Positions 1-8,674 of a DNA stretch of 64,000 nucleotides are shown piece after piece. The position numbers and the translations under genes were made by a program. The DNA lies in NCBI RefSeq assembly GCF_003344785.1, contig NZ_QPMK01000022.1, positions 1 to 64,000 on the forward strand, read 5' to 3'. Source of the stretch: Thalassococcus profundi (GTDB lineage Bacteria; Pseudomonadota; Alphaproteobacteria; Rhodobacterales; Rhodobacteraceae). The stretch's first letter is position 1; the number at the start of each line of letters is the position of its first letter. The notes below the pieces were generated by a model. That model was not told the DNA's origin. It did not search any database and worked only from the letters and a program-made list of their open reading frames with translations.

Positions 1-150
1 ACCACCGCCCTGCGCTATGCCGGCCATCCCGGTCTTCGCCGCGCGGGTCTGTCCGTCACGGATTGGCTGACCCTCTATCGAGCCAATATCGAGGTTGAGA
101 GCGCCTACCGGCAGGATGCGATTTCAAGTGCAGGTGCCATTGGCCTTGCC
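1..150 (+). pseudogene. Lytic transglycosylase (SLT/VirB1-like), internal fragment
   Basis: The frame open from the left edge reads like the start of a soluble lytic transglycosylase domain: the catalytic Glu-Ser pair lies at codons 33-34 (bases 97-102), followed by the SLT signature AISSAGAIGLA. In the family GL is followed by Q and M-P-x-T; here homology stops at about base 150 and the frame runs on into antisense relaxase sequence to a stop at 501. Such enzymes cut peptidoglycan, often beside conjugation genes. The 3' two thirds of the domain is missing, so the product should be inactive. The 5' part lies outside the window. Confidence 0.6.
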
Positions 151-411
151 ATCCAGAAACCCGCTACTGTCCACGATATGGGTGGACTTGGTGGTGAGGT
201 AATCGAGCTGGTTTGCGAGCTGCAATTTGGTATGCGTGCCCCCGCCCCGGATCGCCTTGAAGACCGCCGGACGGTGCCCGGCTGCCGCGCGCATGAGCTG
301 GGTCTGCTTGGCCGCGTGCAGCCCCTGCATCGAGCCCCGGACGCGGCTCCAGCCATCCCGAAAGACCTCGCCCGTGACGGCATGGACGGCATCATTCAGC
401 CGCATGGGCAA
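124..411 (-). pseudogene. Relaxase (MobA/VirD2-like) N-terminal remnant
   Basis: This 95-residue frame starts 20 bp inside the 3' end of the mobC-like gene, the usual mobC-relaxase arrangement. It carries the N-terminal segment of a plasmid relaxase with the conserved stretch LANQLDYLTTKSTHIVDSSG. After FLDGK (codon at 145-147) the sequence switches to the transglycosylase fragment read antisense, and the frame ends six codons later. The catalytic HUH histidines, which lie further downstream in this family, are absent. The plasmid therefore cannot be nicked by this copy. Family assignment rests on position and recognisable sequence, not on a catalytic motif. Confidence 0.55.
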
Positions 412-985
412 ACTCCCTCAGCGCGGCCGTGGCCTGCAGCTGCATTGCGTCGCGACGGCGGCGCAGGAGCAAATCGATCTCGTCAGCAGAATCCAGGATG
501 AACCGCGCCAGCCCGCGCATCTGCGCAAGGCGCAATTCGGTGAACTCGGCACTCGTGCCCCCCGCGGCCCCCTGCCCCCGCCGGTTGGCCTGCGTCATCT
601 GCTTGGCGATCTGCGCGACCCCATTGCCGACCTCGTGCAGAGAGGCGCGGTAGCGCGCCATCTCTGCTGCCATCTGCGCGTCCGGAACGAACACCCCGCC
701 TGCCGCCTGAATGAGCCGCCGCAACCCCTCGGCACGGCTCTCGATCCCCGCCTTCGCCAGCACCGCGTCGAGCGCCGCCAACTCCGCAGCCGTGACCTTC
801 ACACTGACCGCTGAGACCGGAATTGCGGCATCCGTCTGGCGCTCGGCATCGGCTTTGAGCGTGTACTGGATCGCCCGCACCGACACGCCAAACCGTTCCG
901 CCAGCATTGAAGTGGAAACGCCTTCTGCGGCTTCGCGAACGATCTCCATGCGGTCTGCATCTGTGAGACGTTTTGAGCGCGACAT
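392..985 (-). CDS. MobC-like relaxosome accessory protein with N-terminal HTH
   Basis: The 197-residue product has an N-terminal helix-turn-helix (about residues 7-45, with LTDADRMEIVREAAEGV and RFGVSVRAIQYTL) and a C-terminal part matching bacterial mobilisation (MobC) proteins, including EVGNGVAQIAKQMTQANRRG near residues 117-136. Proteins of this type bind oriT DNA and help the relaxase open it. The gene overlaps the downstream relaxase remnant by 20 bp, so the two were one operon. The start follows a purine-rich stretch. It appears intact although its partner is destroyed. Confidence 0.7.
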   Translation of the reverse strand: MSRSKRLTDADRMEIVREAAEGVSTSMLAERFGVSVRAIQYTLKADAERQTDAAIPVSAVSVKVTAAELAALDAVLAKAGIESRAEGLRRLIQAAGGVFVPDAQMAAEMARYRASLHEVGNGVAQIAKQMTQANRRGQGAAGGTSAEFTELRLAQMRGLARFILDSADEIDLLLRRRRDAMQLQATAALREFAHAAE

Positions 986-1501
986 GCGAAGAAAGACCCC
1001 CTATTTCCTGCCACCTTCCACCAAGGCTGCCCCCGCCTTACGATATTATACCGAGCTGTCAATTATATACTTACGTCGCATTCAGGTTCAGGCAGCCTTG
1101 GTGTCCGCTTCACGCCGCGGCCCGCAGGGACGCGGCTCTGCCGCCCTCACCACCGGGCGACACCTGTCCTAGGGGCCCCGTCCGCCAGCCCCGCCCGAGG
1201 CTCTGGCCGAACACGCATGTGTTCGGACGGAACCGCGGGCGGGCGCAAACCCCACCGACAGGGCGGACAGGCAGGGTCAAGGAGGGCCAGATTTGGGTCC
1301 CCAAATCTCTGCCGCAAAAACCGGGAGGCCCTAGCCGATAGGTTTTTGTGGATGGCCCCCTTGAGGCTGACTGGCCGGTTTGTCGCGGACTGGTCATTCC
1401 GGGCGGAGTGCGTCCGTTGAACGCGCAAGGACCAGCATCCCTGGAACAGGGATCGGGCCGCCCCAAGATCGTCCTGGGGCGGCCCATCCTCGTCAGAGGA
1501 T
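986..1501. other. Gene-free stretch, candidate origin of transfer (oriT)
   Basis: No convincing gene is seen here. Two perfect inverted repeats stand out: CCGAACAC-GCAT-GTGTTCGG at 1207-1226 and AGATTTGGG-TC-CCCAAATCT at 1289-1308. The region lies directly upstream of the mobC/relaxase genes, where oriT is normally found, and oriT sites contain inverted repeats next to the nic site. The nic sequence itself was not recognised. The hairpins could instead be terminators or protein-binding sites. Confidence 0.35.
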
Positions 1502-1708
1502 TCAGTCCTGGGGATCTTTCGCGCTCGGTGGGAACATCACCAGCTCCGAGACCGCGACCGGGAAGTCGAGCTTGAGGCTGAAGAACTCCGAGCCGTCCCC
1601 GTTGCGAGTGTTGCGGAACATCGCACCCACGCGCTGAAAACGGGTGCGCTCCTGGCCATCGGTATCGGTGAACTTGACGGGGACGGTGGCGACGTAGTGG
1701 TTGGTCAT
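1502..1708 (-). CDS. Small conserved plasmid protein of unknown function
   Basis: This encodes 68 residues starting MTNHYVATVPVKFTDTDGQ and is preceded by a strong ribosome-binding site (AAGGAGAGACCC before ATG). The composition is that of a compact soluble beta-rich protein, with no signal peptide or membrane segment. The central AMFRNT motif also occurs in the disrupted frame at 1896, so the two may be related. It resembles small hypothetical proteins carried on rhodobacterial plasmids. No function can be assigned. Confidence 0.55.
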   Translation of the reverse strand: MTNHYVATVPVKFTDTDGQERTRFQRVGAMFRNTRNGDGSEFFSLKLDFPVAVSELVMFPPSAKDPQD

Positions 1709-1895
1709 TTGGGTCTCTCCTTGTTGCGATGGGGATCACCCGGCACGGGGGCAAGAGGGCTGGTCGCAAGCGCAAATGCGGAGGGTCCGCGGCTAGCCGT
1801 GGAAGCCGTATTTGTGCTTGCCGAAGCGTGAGCTGAGGGCACGATTGGGCCGACCCCGTGCGATCCACATCTATGAGCAAAAAGGAGAGACCCGG

Positions 1896-2150
1896 ATGAC
1901 CCTTGCTATCACGCAGCCGCCACCATCCGCGTCCGCGTCCCACCGAGCCTGACCGGGGTGCTGACGGAGCCCGCCCGCGTGGATGCGATGTTCCGAAACA
2001 CGCCCCGAAGGACGTGCAGGTCTTCAGCCTCATGTGCGACGTCTCGACCCCTCGCGTCTTGCGCTGCTGACGATGTGCGTGATGGGCTCACCATCCCCAT
2101 CCCGTACCGATGCGGATGGGCCGCACTCTGACGGACTGGGTAGAGGGATA
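1896..2150 (+). pseudogene. Frameshifted remnant of a small plasmid gene
   Basis: A good ribosome-binding site (AAAGGAGAGACCC) precedes an ATG at 1896, but that frame stops after 18 codons. Moving frame near 1920 gives TIRVRVPPSLTGVLTEPAR and then DAMFRNTP; a second shift near 2008 gives KDVQVFSLMCDVSTP. Together these read like one broken reading frame related in style to the neighbouring 68-residue protein. At least two indels are needed, so it should be non-functional. The end is approximate. Confidence 0.35.
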
Positions 2151-2246
2151 ACGGTGCTGGACGCCGCAGACTGCCGATCGCGCATGACCGATCGCACGCG
2201 CCATGAGACATGACGAAAGGGCCGCGCCAAGCGCGACCCGCTCTCT

Positions 2247-3176
2247 TCAATCCTGCGCGGTCTTCTTCGCCGGGTCAGCAACCCGCATGACCGTCAGACC
2301 TTTCGCTTCCGCCTTCTGTCCGAGGTTCAGTGCAACCCCGTTGCCGCCGAAGAGTACAACCCCCGTCGCCGCGAACTTGTCGTCCAGCATTTCGTCGTTG
2401 CACTTGAACGTTGCCGCGCGCCCGTGTGCAGACCAGCGCGGATCGAACCGCGCCTGCGCGACCCCGCGCGCCCGCGCGCACCGGGCCGCGATCATCTCCG
2501 CCCCGTGCTTGCCACCCTTGTGGCAGAGGAAAATCTCCTGGTTGCGGTTCTGTTTGATCCGTTCGCGAACCTTGTCGAGCGTGTTGAAGATCACATCGAC
2601 ATCTGTCCAGTCGGTGGCTCCTGAGACGATCAGGGGCACCCCTGAGACTTTCGATTTCTCGGCAGTCTCGCGGTCGTGCTGCTCCAGCAGTTGCCGCGCC
2701 TCGAAGACCGCCCCGGTCTCTTGCGCCCGGACGCTTGCGCGCGACCCGGCTGCCGGGATGAAGGCGTGGCCCGTCTCGATCTCATAACATTCCGCCGCTG
2801 CCTCGCTCATCACCTCGATGGCGCTCACAATCTCGCGCAGCTGCAGAAAGCGCGCCTGCGCCTCTTCGAGCGCGGTCTCGGCGATCTCCGATCCGTCATG
2901 GGATTTCGCCAGCGCGCCGATCTTGTCAGCGGTGCGGTCGACCTCCTTGCCGAGTGCCACCTTGCGGCGCTGCAGGATCGTCGCGAGCCCATGGGCCAGC
3001 GGTTCGATTTCCGCTTCAAGCCCGGTCCCGCGCAGCTGCCCGAGCAATGCCTCGAAGCTCTCGCGGATGATGCGGTCGGTCAGGATGTGATCCTCGGGGA
3101 TCGGCAGCTGCGCGTCCTTCTCGGTCAGTCCGAAAAGCTCGATGGTCTCGTAGGCGTTTGCGGTGTCGTAAGCCAT
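2247..3176 (-). CDS. DUF2493 (SLOG-like) domain protein
   Basis: The 309-residue protein has a helical, coiled-coil-prone N-terminal two thirds and a C-terminal DUF2493 domain with IVSGATDWTDVDVIFNTLDK, then KGGKHGAEMIAA, KCNDEMLDD and VVLFGGNGVALNL. DUF2493 belongs to the SLOG Rossmann-like nucleotide-binding group; biochemical roles are not established for the plasmid members. The ATG at 3176 is preferred over an earlier in-frame codon because GGAGACC lies just upstream and family similarity begins with MAYDTANAYETIELFGL. It is a usual companion of DUF736, ArdC-like and strawberry-notch genes on rhodobacterial plasmids. Confidence 0.8.
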   Translation of the reverse strand: MAYDTANAYETIELFGLTEKDAQLPIPEDHILTDRIIRESFEALLGQLRGTGLEAEIEPLAHGLATILQRRKVALGKEVDRTADKIGALAKSHDGSEIAETALEEAQARFLQLREIVSAIEVMSEAAAECYEIETGHAFIPAAGSRASVRAQETGAVFEARQLLEQHDRETAEKSKVSGVPLIVSGATDWTDVDVIFNTLDKVRERIKQNRNQEIFLCHKGGKHGAEMIAARCARARGVAQARFDPRWSAHGRAATFKCNDEMLDDKFAATGVVLFGGNGVALNLGQKAEAKGLTVMRVADPAKKTAQD

Positions 3177-3859
3177 GTCTGGTCTCCAGTGTTCGGTTGC
3201 AAGGCCACCACGTGAGTGTGGGGGCATGGCCGAATGCCTGGTTTCCGAATCTGCCCGGGTCAGGGACGGCGCAGCCGCCGGCTTGCCGGGCGCAAAAGTT
3301 TTCCGAGCGCGGCACCCGACACATGCGCGCCCTCACGCACGGGACCGCCCCAAGCCACAGGCCCCGTCCTCGCCGAAAAGTTTTGCGATCCTTGACGCGG
3401 GCTGATTTGGGGGCCATCCGGAGGATATGCTTCCGCACTCATGTGTGTGTGTTTTGACGGTAGGTTTGACCGACCCGAGCAGGCAAACGGCCCGATCGGA
3501 CGCGGGAGACGGATGGAGCGGCGGGATCGTTTTGCCACGCAAAACAGACCAGAGCGCAATCCGGCGGAGCGGCCGGGGAGGGACGTGCTCGCGAGGCGGG
3601 CAAACCGGGATGCCAGGCGCGACGCCGCGGTGAGGCCGCATGGCCGAATGCGCGACGGACCGAAGGGCCGTTCTCCCCTGCGACACGCGAAGCCGAGCGG
3701 GGGAGGCCGCAAGGCAAGCATCCAAGTCGATGCTCGAGAGCACAAAACCGACACACTCTGCTTCCAAACAGCGCAAATTGTCTGGTCTGCTGAGGAGTTC
3801 GAATGTAGAAAAGACCTTAGTATCATTGAAAATGATCATTCAGAAAGAGCAACTCGACC
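3177..3859. other. Gene-free stretch with an inverted AAAAGTTTT repeat
   Basis: No frame here looks like a gene. CGCAAAAGTTTTCCG (3291-3305) and CCGAAAAGTTTTGCG (3373-3387) are near-inverted copies about 70 bp apart and could be a protein-binding or replication-related element. The right part (3760-3859) is AT-richer and probably holds the ietAS promoter. Nothing else was recognised. Confidence 0.3.
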
Positions 3860-4942
3860 TTGGCTTCCGCCCAACAACTCATCGGTCTCGTCAAGAGCCA
3901 CGCAGAAGGGGACGCTGATCGTTTTTACGATCTGGCGATGCAACTCTCTGCGGCTGAAGAGCAGAAGGGACATACCCGTCTGGCTGAACAGTTGCGACAA
4001 TGGGCCGAAGCGGGACAGAAGCCGCCTTCGAAGCGAACCCCTGCGATCACTCCTATCGCAACACCCCGCGGTGATCTGGCGGAGTTCCTTGCCGCGTCCT
4101 ATCCGACCGAGCGCCTCGTCGATGTCATCTTGCCAGACAGGATTGAGAGCGAACTCGCGCATCTCGTTGTAGAGACACGAATGCGCGAAAAGCTCGAGGC
4201 GAAAGGGTTGAAGCCACGGCGGCGCGTTCTCCTCTCCGGTCCTCCCGGAACCGGCAAGACCCTGAGTGCTTCAGCGCTTGCCGGTGAGCTGCAGTACCCT
4301 CTCTTTTCGGTCATGCTCCACGGACTGATCACAAAATTCATGGGTGAAACAGCGCAGAAGCTGAAGATGATATTCGATGCCGTCAAGACGACGCGCGGTA
4401 TCTATCTCTTCGACGAAATCGACGCTTTGGCCGCGGCCCGGGGCGGTGAGAACGATGTCGGTGAGGCCCGGCGGGTTCTGAACTCGTTCCTGCAATTCCT
4501 GGATGAGGATACCGGGCCTTCGATCGTCATTGCCACTACAAACCTGCCGGGAATTCTTGACCGCGCTGTGCTGCGCCGCTTTGATCTTGTTTTGCCATAT
4601 GTCATGCCCGATGGCCCTGCCATTCGGCAGGCGCTCGAACGCCGTTTGATCGGCTTCTCACTCGCTCGCATGGGATGGAAACGGGTTATAGACGTTGCCA
4701 CAGGCCTCTCAACGGCCGATGTTGTGGCAGCGGCGGAAGATGCCGCTCGACGTGCTGTTCTGAATGATACCGACAAGATTGCGACACAGGATTTGCTTGA
4801 TGCCCTCGAACGCCGACGGTCGCTCCAAGAACTAGGGACCGATGACAATGGCACGAGACCTTCGGCACTTCCACCTTCGCAATCTCGGACAACCTCGCCC
4901 GTTCCAAGCAAAGGGCGGGGGCGGGTCCAAAAGACCAAGTGA
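3860..4942 (+). CDS. ietA: IetA-type AAA ATPase (antitoxin/defence subunit)
   Basis: This 360-residue AAA+ ATPase has Walker A GPPGTGKT at residues 127-134, Walker B IYLFDEID at 181-188, and a sensor/arginine-finger region around NLPGILDRAVLRRFD. A helical N-terminal domain of ~85 residues precedes it. It is immediately followed by, and overlaps by 101 bp, a subtilisin-like protease. That pairing matches IetA-IetS of the Agrobacterium plasmid pTiC58, reported as a toxin-antitoxin-like stability and incompatibility module and later as an antiphage system. The start codon is TTG; it is chosen because similarity begins at MASAQQLIGLVKSHAEGDAD. Protease restraint by the ATPase is known for the family only in outline. 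Confidence 0.85.
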   Translation: MASAQQLIGLVKSHAEGDADRFYDLAMQLSAAEEQKGHTRLAEQLRQWAEAGQKPPSKRTPAITPIATPRGDLAEFLAASYPTERLVDVILPDRIESELAHLVVETRMREKLEAKGLKPRRRVLLSGPPGTGKTLSASALAGELQYPLFSVMLHGLITKFMGETAQKLKMIFDAVKTTRGIYLFDEIDALAAARGGENDVGEARRVLNSFLQFLDEDTGPSIVIATTNLPGILDRAVLRRFDLVLPYVMPDGPAIRQALERRLIGFSLARMGWKRVIDVATGLSTADVVAAAEDAARRAVLNDTDKIATQDLLDALERRRSLQELGTDDNGTRPSALPPSQSRTTSPVPSKGRGRVQKTK

Positions 4943-7313
4943 TGTCCCCAATCGCGCGGCGCACGCCCAAGCATTGCTTCAGGCCATCGACGCGCTGCCA
5001 GATATTCCAGCAGCCGAACTTCCCGGCGTCTATCTGGAAGTACGCTCGCGTATCGACGAGCGCCTGAAGAAAGGCAGCCTCGACGCTAGTGGCCTGACTC
5101 TCCTTCGCGTCGCCGAGACCCCTGATCCCGGTGGCACCGAAGAGCGCGCGACGGTGTTTGCGACAGCCAAGGGTATTGAAAAGCTGCGCAAGAAGGTCGA
5201 GCAGTTTCGGACGGAAGACACACCCGACCGGGAAAAGGATGGTGAATTCATCCCAGGCCGTCCGAAGAACGCGGATCTGGTGCAGAGCGTCGCTGCCATC
5301 ACGGAAGCGGGATTGCGTGCCCTCTGGCGCAGCCCTTCAGCCAAATTTCCAGCAGCGGATGTTGCGACCATCTGGGAGGTTTGGCTCGAGCCTCAAATGA
5401 CCGAAGGTTTCGTCGCGGCCGCACCAAACTATGGCGTTACCGTGGGAGCAGATCGGCTGGAGTTTCCCGAAGATATCGTTGTGATCGTAGAGGCCGATCG
5501 CAATCAGCTCGCCCAAGCCGTCCGCCGACTAGGCGGCGTGCGCGCCCTTGCTGCTCCCACCATCACAGCGGATTTCTTCGACGGCTTGCCGGTGGCAGAA
5601 CAGGCGCAGTGGGTCGACGAACTCGCGGGTCGTACGACCTACACTGACAATCCCGATCCTAGCTACGTCACGCTTTTGGATACCGGTGTCAGTCGCGCGC
5701 ATCCTCTCATTCAGCCGGCGCTCAGCGTGGATGACCGACATGCCGCCAACCCGGCCTGGGGGCTGGAGGATGTGAAGGGCCATGGCACGCAGATGGGAGG
5801 ACTGGCGCTCTTTGGAGACCTGACGCCGAAACTGCACCAGGCGAATCCGGTTTCTGTCGTGAACCGTCTGGAATCCGTGAAGCTGCTGCCTGATGCAGGG
5901 ATGAACCCGCATTATCTCCTCGGCGCGGTTACCAGGCAGGCGATCAATACAGTAGAACAGGTCGGCCCCCGGCGCCGGACCTTCACCATGACCACGACGA
6001 CGGGTGAGGACACCCCGCATGACGGCGCGCCGACGTCCTGGTCGACGGAGGTCGATCAGCTCGCCGCCGGTGTTTCAGGTGAGGTGAAACAACAACGCTT
6101 GGTGCTTGTCTCCGCAGGGAATACCGACAACTTCACCTTTGGTGCCGGAAACTACCTGGACCGATGCGATCACGAAGACAACGAAATCGAGTCGCCTGCC
6201 CAAGCGTGGAATGTTCTGTCTGTTGGGGCCTTTACAGAGAAGACCGTACTGCCAGACGGAGAGCCGGCCCAGGCGCTTGCACCATTCGGCGATCTATCGC
6301 CAGCTTCGAGAACTGCATCGTGGTCGTCCCATTGGCCGAACAAGCCGGACGTCGTCCTTGAGGGTGGAAACTGGGCGCTAAGTGCCATGCCACCGCCAAT
6401 GCGGCATGGATGGTTATCGCTGCTTTCGACTCACCACAATTACCCAGTCCGATCCTTCACATTCACCTTCGATACCAGCGCGGCGACCGCGCTTGCCGCG
6501 AAGGATGTAACGGAACTCTGGTCGGACTATCCGACGCTTTGGCCCGAGACAGTGCGTGGTCTCTACGTGTCGTCAGCGCGGTGGACGCAGCAGATGCGTG
6601 CGCATCTGCCGGCCCAGCCAAACAAGGGTCACTTCACGCCCCTTTTTCAGCGCTATGGGTATGGTGTGCCGGACATGGCGCGTGCCCGCCGCAGCGCGTC
6701 GAACGCGCTGACCCTCATCGTGGAAGATACGATTACGCCGTACGGGATTTCAGAGAAGACCGGCGGTGATGTCCACAATGAAATGAAGCTGTTCGCCCTT
6801 CCCTGGCCCGTTGAGGCTTTGCGCGCGCTCGGCAATGCCGATGTGACCTTGCGGGTGGCACTCAGTAGCTTTATCGCTCCGAACCCGTCCGAAGCCTCGC
6901 GCGGCGTTCGGTATCGCTACGCGTCCCACAACTTACGTTTCCAACTCAATCGCGCTGGCGAGAACGAAGCCCAATTTCTGGCCCGGATCAGCAAGGCGGC
7001 CGAACAGCCCGATGGTCCTGCAAGCGACGAAGATGATCTTTGGGACTTCGGTAGCAATCGGCGCCATGTCGGGTCGCTCCATATAGATCAGCTGACATGC
7101 AGGGCTTCAGATCTGGCGCGGCGCAACTTGCTGGCTGTTCACCCAGTCACCGGTTGGTGGAAGTCGAAAAAGCTTCTCGCTGAGAGTTTGCCTTCCGTAC
7201 GCTACGCACTGATTGTGGAAATCGACGCAGCAGAGTTGGACACCGAGCTCTACGCCGAGGTTCAAGTTGCTGTTGACGCATTGATTGCCGCTCAAACAGT
7301 TGTACAAGTCTGA
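4842..7313 (+). CDS. ietS: IetS-type subtilisin-like serine protease (S8 family)
   Basis: The 823-residue protein contains an S8 peptidase domain with all three catalytic residues: Asp280 in LLDTGVSRAHP, His314 in GHGTQMGGLAL and Ser546 in DTSAAT (the family usually has GTS; here Gly is Asp545's neighbour DTS). The N-terminus MTMARDLRHFHLRNLGQPRP is typical of IetS, and the gene begins inside ietA, indicating translational coupling. No signal peptide is present, so it acts in the cytoplasm. In the characterised pair the protease is the toxic effector and the ATPase is needed to keep it in check. The ATG at 4848 is an alternative start. Confidence 0.85.
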   Translation: MTMARDLRHFHLRNLGQPRPFQAKGGGGSKRPSDVPNRAAHAQALLQAIDALPDIPAAELPGVYLEVRSRIDERLKKGSLDASGLTLLRVAETPDPGGTEERATVFATAKGIEKLRKKVEQFRTEDTPDREKDGEFIPGRPKNADLVQSVAAITEAGLRALWRSPSAKFPAADVATIWEVWLEPQMTEGFVAAAPNYGVTVGADRLEFPEDIVVIVEADRNQLAQAVRRLGGVRALAAPTITADFFDGLPVAEQAQWVDELAGRTTYTDNPDPSYVTLLDTGVSRAHPLIQPALSVDDRHAANPAWGLEDVKGHGTQMGGLALFGDLTPKLHQANPVSVVNRLESVKLLPDAGMNPHYLLGAVTRQAINTVEQVGPRRRTFTMTTTTGEDTPHDGAPTSWSTEVDQLAAGVSGEVKQQRLVLVSAGNTDNFTFGAGNYLDRCDHEDNEIESPAQAWNVLSVGAFTEKTVLPDGEPAQALAPFGDLSPASRTASWSSHWPNKPDVVLEGGNWALSAMPPPMRHGWLSLLSTHHNYPVRSFTFTFDTSAATALAAKDVTELWSDYPTLWPETVRGLYVSSARWTQQMRAHLPAQPNKGHFTPLFQRYGYGVPDMARARRSASNALTLIVEDTITPYGISEKTGGDVHNEMKLFALPWPVEALRALGNADVTLRVALSSFIAPNPSEASRGVRYRYASHNLRFQLNRAGENEAQFLARISKAAEQPDGPASDEDDLWDFGSNRRHVGSLHIDQLTCRASDLARRNLLAVHPVTGWWKSKKLLAESLPSVRYALIVEIDAAELDTELYAEVQVAVDALIAAQTVVQV

Positions 7314-7418
7314 CTTTAATCGAAACTCCGCGCGGCACTTCCGATCTAGCAGTCTCATCTACACCGGAACGCCATATGAAGTGGCAGTTCGATCGCTCTA
7401 TTGAAGCAAGCACAGCAA

Positions 7419-7448
7419 AAGGGGAACCGTGAACCCACGGCTCCCCTT
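7419..7448 (-). terminator. Rho-independent terminator after the DUF736 gene
   Basis: A 12-13-bp stem with a single mismatch (AAGGGGA-CCGTG arms, 4-base loop at 7432-7435) lies between the convergent ietS and DUF736 genes. Read on the minus strand it is followed by a short T run (CCCCTTTTG), so it fits termination of the DUF736 transcript. It may also stop ietAS transcription. Confidence 0.6.
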
Positions 7449-7479
7449 GCAGTTCAGATGTTCAAGCCTCGTACCAAGG

Positions 7480-8208
7480 TCACGCGACCAGCGAGAGCCC
7501 CGTGCCCGCGTCCTGCGGTTGCTCACCGCTGTCGATGAACGGGATGATCGAGAAAGTCTGGCCACCGCGCTGTTCTTCGTTCTGGACGGCGTTGACACGC
7601 AGGTCGCCATCGGGCGTGTTGATCAGCAGCGAAAGGTAGTCATTGCCCGTGCGGCTGCTCTTGGCCATCCACGCCGAGCCAACGCGGATCGGTGTGCCCC
7701 GGGGCGAGCTGACCTCGATGCGGTAGTCAGGGTGGGTCTCCTCGGTCTTGTAGCTGTTCTCGATCAGCATGAACTCCAGATCGAACATCATATTGGCGAT
7801 GTAGCCGGTGAAGGCGTTGTCAGCGTCCATGGCGGTGAGCTCGCCCGAGATCGAGCCGGATTTCATCAGGCCGTTCGAGACCAGCGGGATGATCTCGAAT
7901 TCGCCGCTCTGGGCCGCGCGCGCCTCTTTCGTCTGCACCGCGTTGACCCGGAACGGGCCGAGGCCGACATCGATCTGCATGGAGATGTAGGGGTTACCGC
8001 TGGTATTGCCGGTCTCGTTCCAGGCTGTGCCGATGCGCACCTTGCGGCCCGACTTGTTGACCGCGGTTACATCAAAATCCGGGCTGCGTTCGGACATCTT
8101 GGCCCGTGCCTCGAGCTGGATGGCAATGTCAAAGCGCGTCGAATGGATCATGCCGGTGTATTCGGCGGCTGCGGTCTCGACGTTGCGGGTGAGGGTTCCT
8201 GCGAACAT
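7480..8208 (-). CDS. DUF736 protein with two tandem DUF736 domains
   Basis: The 242-residue protein contains two DUF736-like units, each with an IRVGSAW-type strand (KVRIGTAWNETG near residue 55 and PIRVGSAWMAKS near residue 175) followed by YISMQID or YLSLLIN and an FRVNAV/LRVNAV strand. Most DUF736 proteins are a single ~100-residue unit, so this is a duplication. The start MFAGTLTRNVETAAAEYTG at 8208 is preceded by AAAAGG; the longer upstream frame lacks similarity. DUF736 genes are frequent on alphaproteobacterial plasmids and integrative elements; their function is unknown. Confidence 0.8.
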   Translation of the reverse strand: MFAGTLTRNVETAAAEYTGMIHSTRFDIAIQLEARAKMSERSPDFDVTAVNKSGRKVRIGTAWNETGNTSGNPYISMQIDVGLGPFRVNAVQTKEARAAQSGEFEIIPLVSNGLMKSGSISGELTAMDADNAFTGYIANMMFDLEFMLIENSYKTEETHPDYRIEVSSPRGTPIRVGSAWMAKSSRTGNDYLSLLINTPDGDLRVNAVQNEEQRGGQTFSIIPFIDSGEQPQDAGTGLSLVA

Positions 8209-8298
8209 GGGATGGTGCCTTTTGGATTGGCCGGTGCCTGACGTCCTTGCCAACGCATCCGGGATTGCTTTCTCGACCCCTTGAGGGATCACAAATCA

Positions 8299-8312
8299 GA
8301 AAGCCTGCTTTC
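8299..8312 (-). promoter_or_regulatory. Leader hairpin upstream of the DUF736 gene
   Basis: GAAAGC-CT-GCTTTC is a perfect inverted repeat about 90 bp upstream of the DUF736 start, followed by CTTTCAG. A related sequence occurs ahead of the DUF6878 and strawberry-notch genes and, more weakly, the gene at 19067. It may be an attenuator, a previous-gene terminator or a regulator site. Confidence 0.4.
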
Positions 8313-8332
8313 CTTTCAGCCCCGCCCACGGG

Positions 8333-8635
8333 TCAAAGCTGCCGTCCGAGTGGGAATGCCCCCGCGCCTCCGGGTGCTACGCCCCTCCCCTGCCCGTCTG
8401 GTCTTGATTGGTTGCCCGGATTTTCTGCGGCGTCCTTCGATTGCGCGACGAAAAACTCCGTTTCTTTTCCGTTCAACCGGTGCCCGCCCCGGTCGGTCAG
8501 ACCGATGCAGCTACCATTCGGCACATAGGTGATGAGGTACTGACCGAGCCGGTCCTTGTGGACGACGTAGCCGGTATTGGCCCAATGCACGGTCTGGCCC
8601 GCATCGACGGCCGCCTTGATATCATTGAGTGTCAT
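8333..8635 (-). CDS. Small conserved hypothetical protein
   Basis: This 100-residue soluble protein begins MTLNDIKAAVDAGQTVHWAN and is preceded by a strong GAGGAGGATCGC ribosome-binding site. The first 60 residues (up to LNGKETEFF) look well conserved in style with plasmid-borne rhodobacterial proteins; the glycine/proline-rich tail is low complexity. No catalytic motif, signal peptide or membrane segment is visible. It lies among DUF736, DUF6915 and DUF6878 genes, all minus strand, and is probably part of the same backbone. Function unknown. Confidence 0.65.
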   Translation of the reverse strand: MTLNDIKAAVDAGQTVHWANTGYVVHKDRLGQYLITYVPNGSCIGLTDRGGHRLNGKETEFFVAQSKDAAENPGNQSRPDGQGRGVAPGGAGAFPLGRQL

Positions 8636-8674
8636 GCGATCCTCCTCAAGAAGAATGGTGGGGAAACGACGCAA

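Noticed and set aside
1110-2033. 307-codon minus-strand frame through the candidate oriT
   Set aside because: Pro/Arg-rich without domain similarity and it overlaps the well-supported 68-residue gene in another frame.
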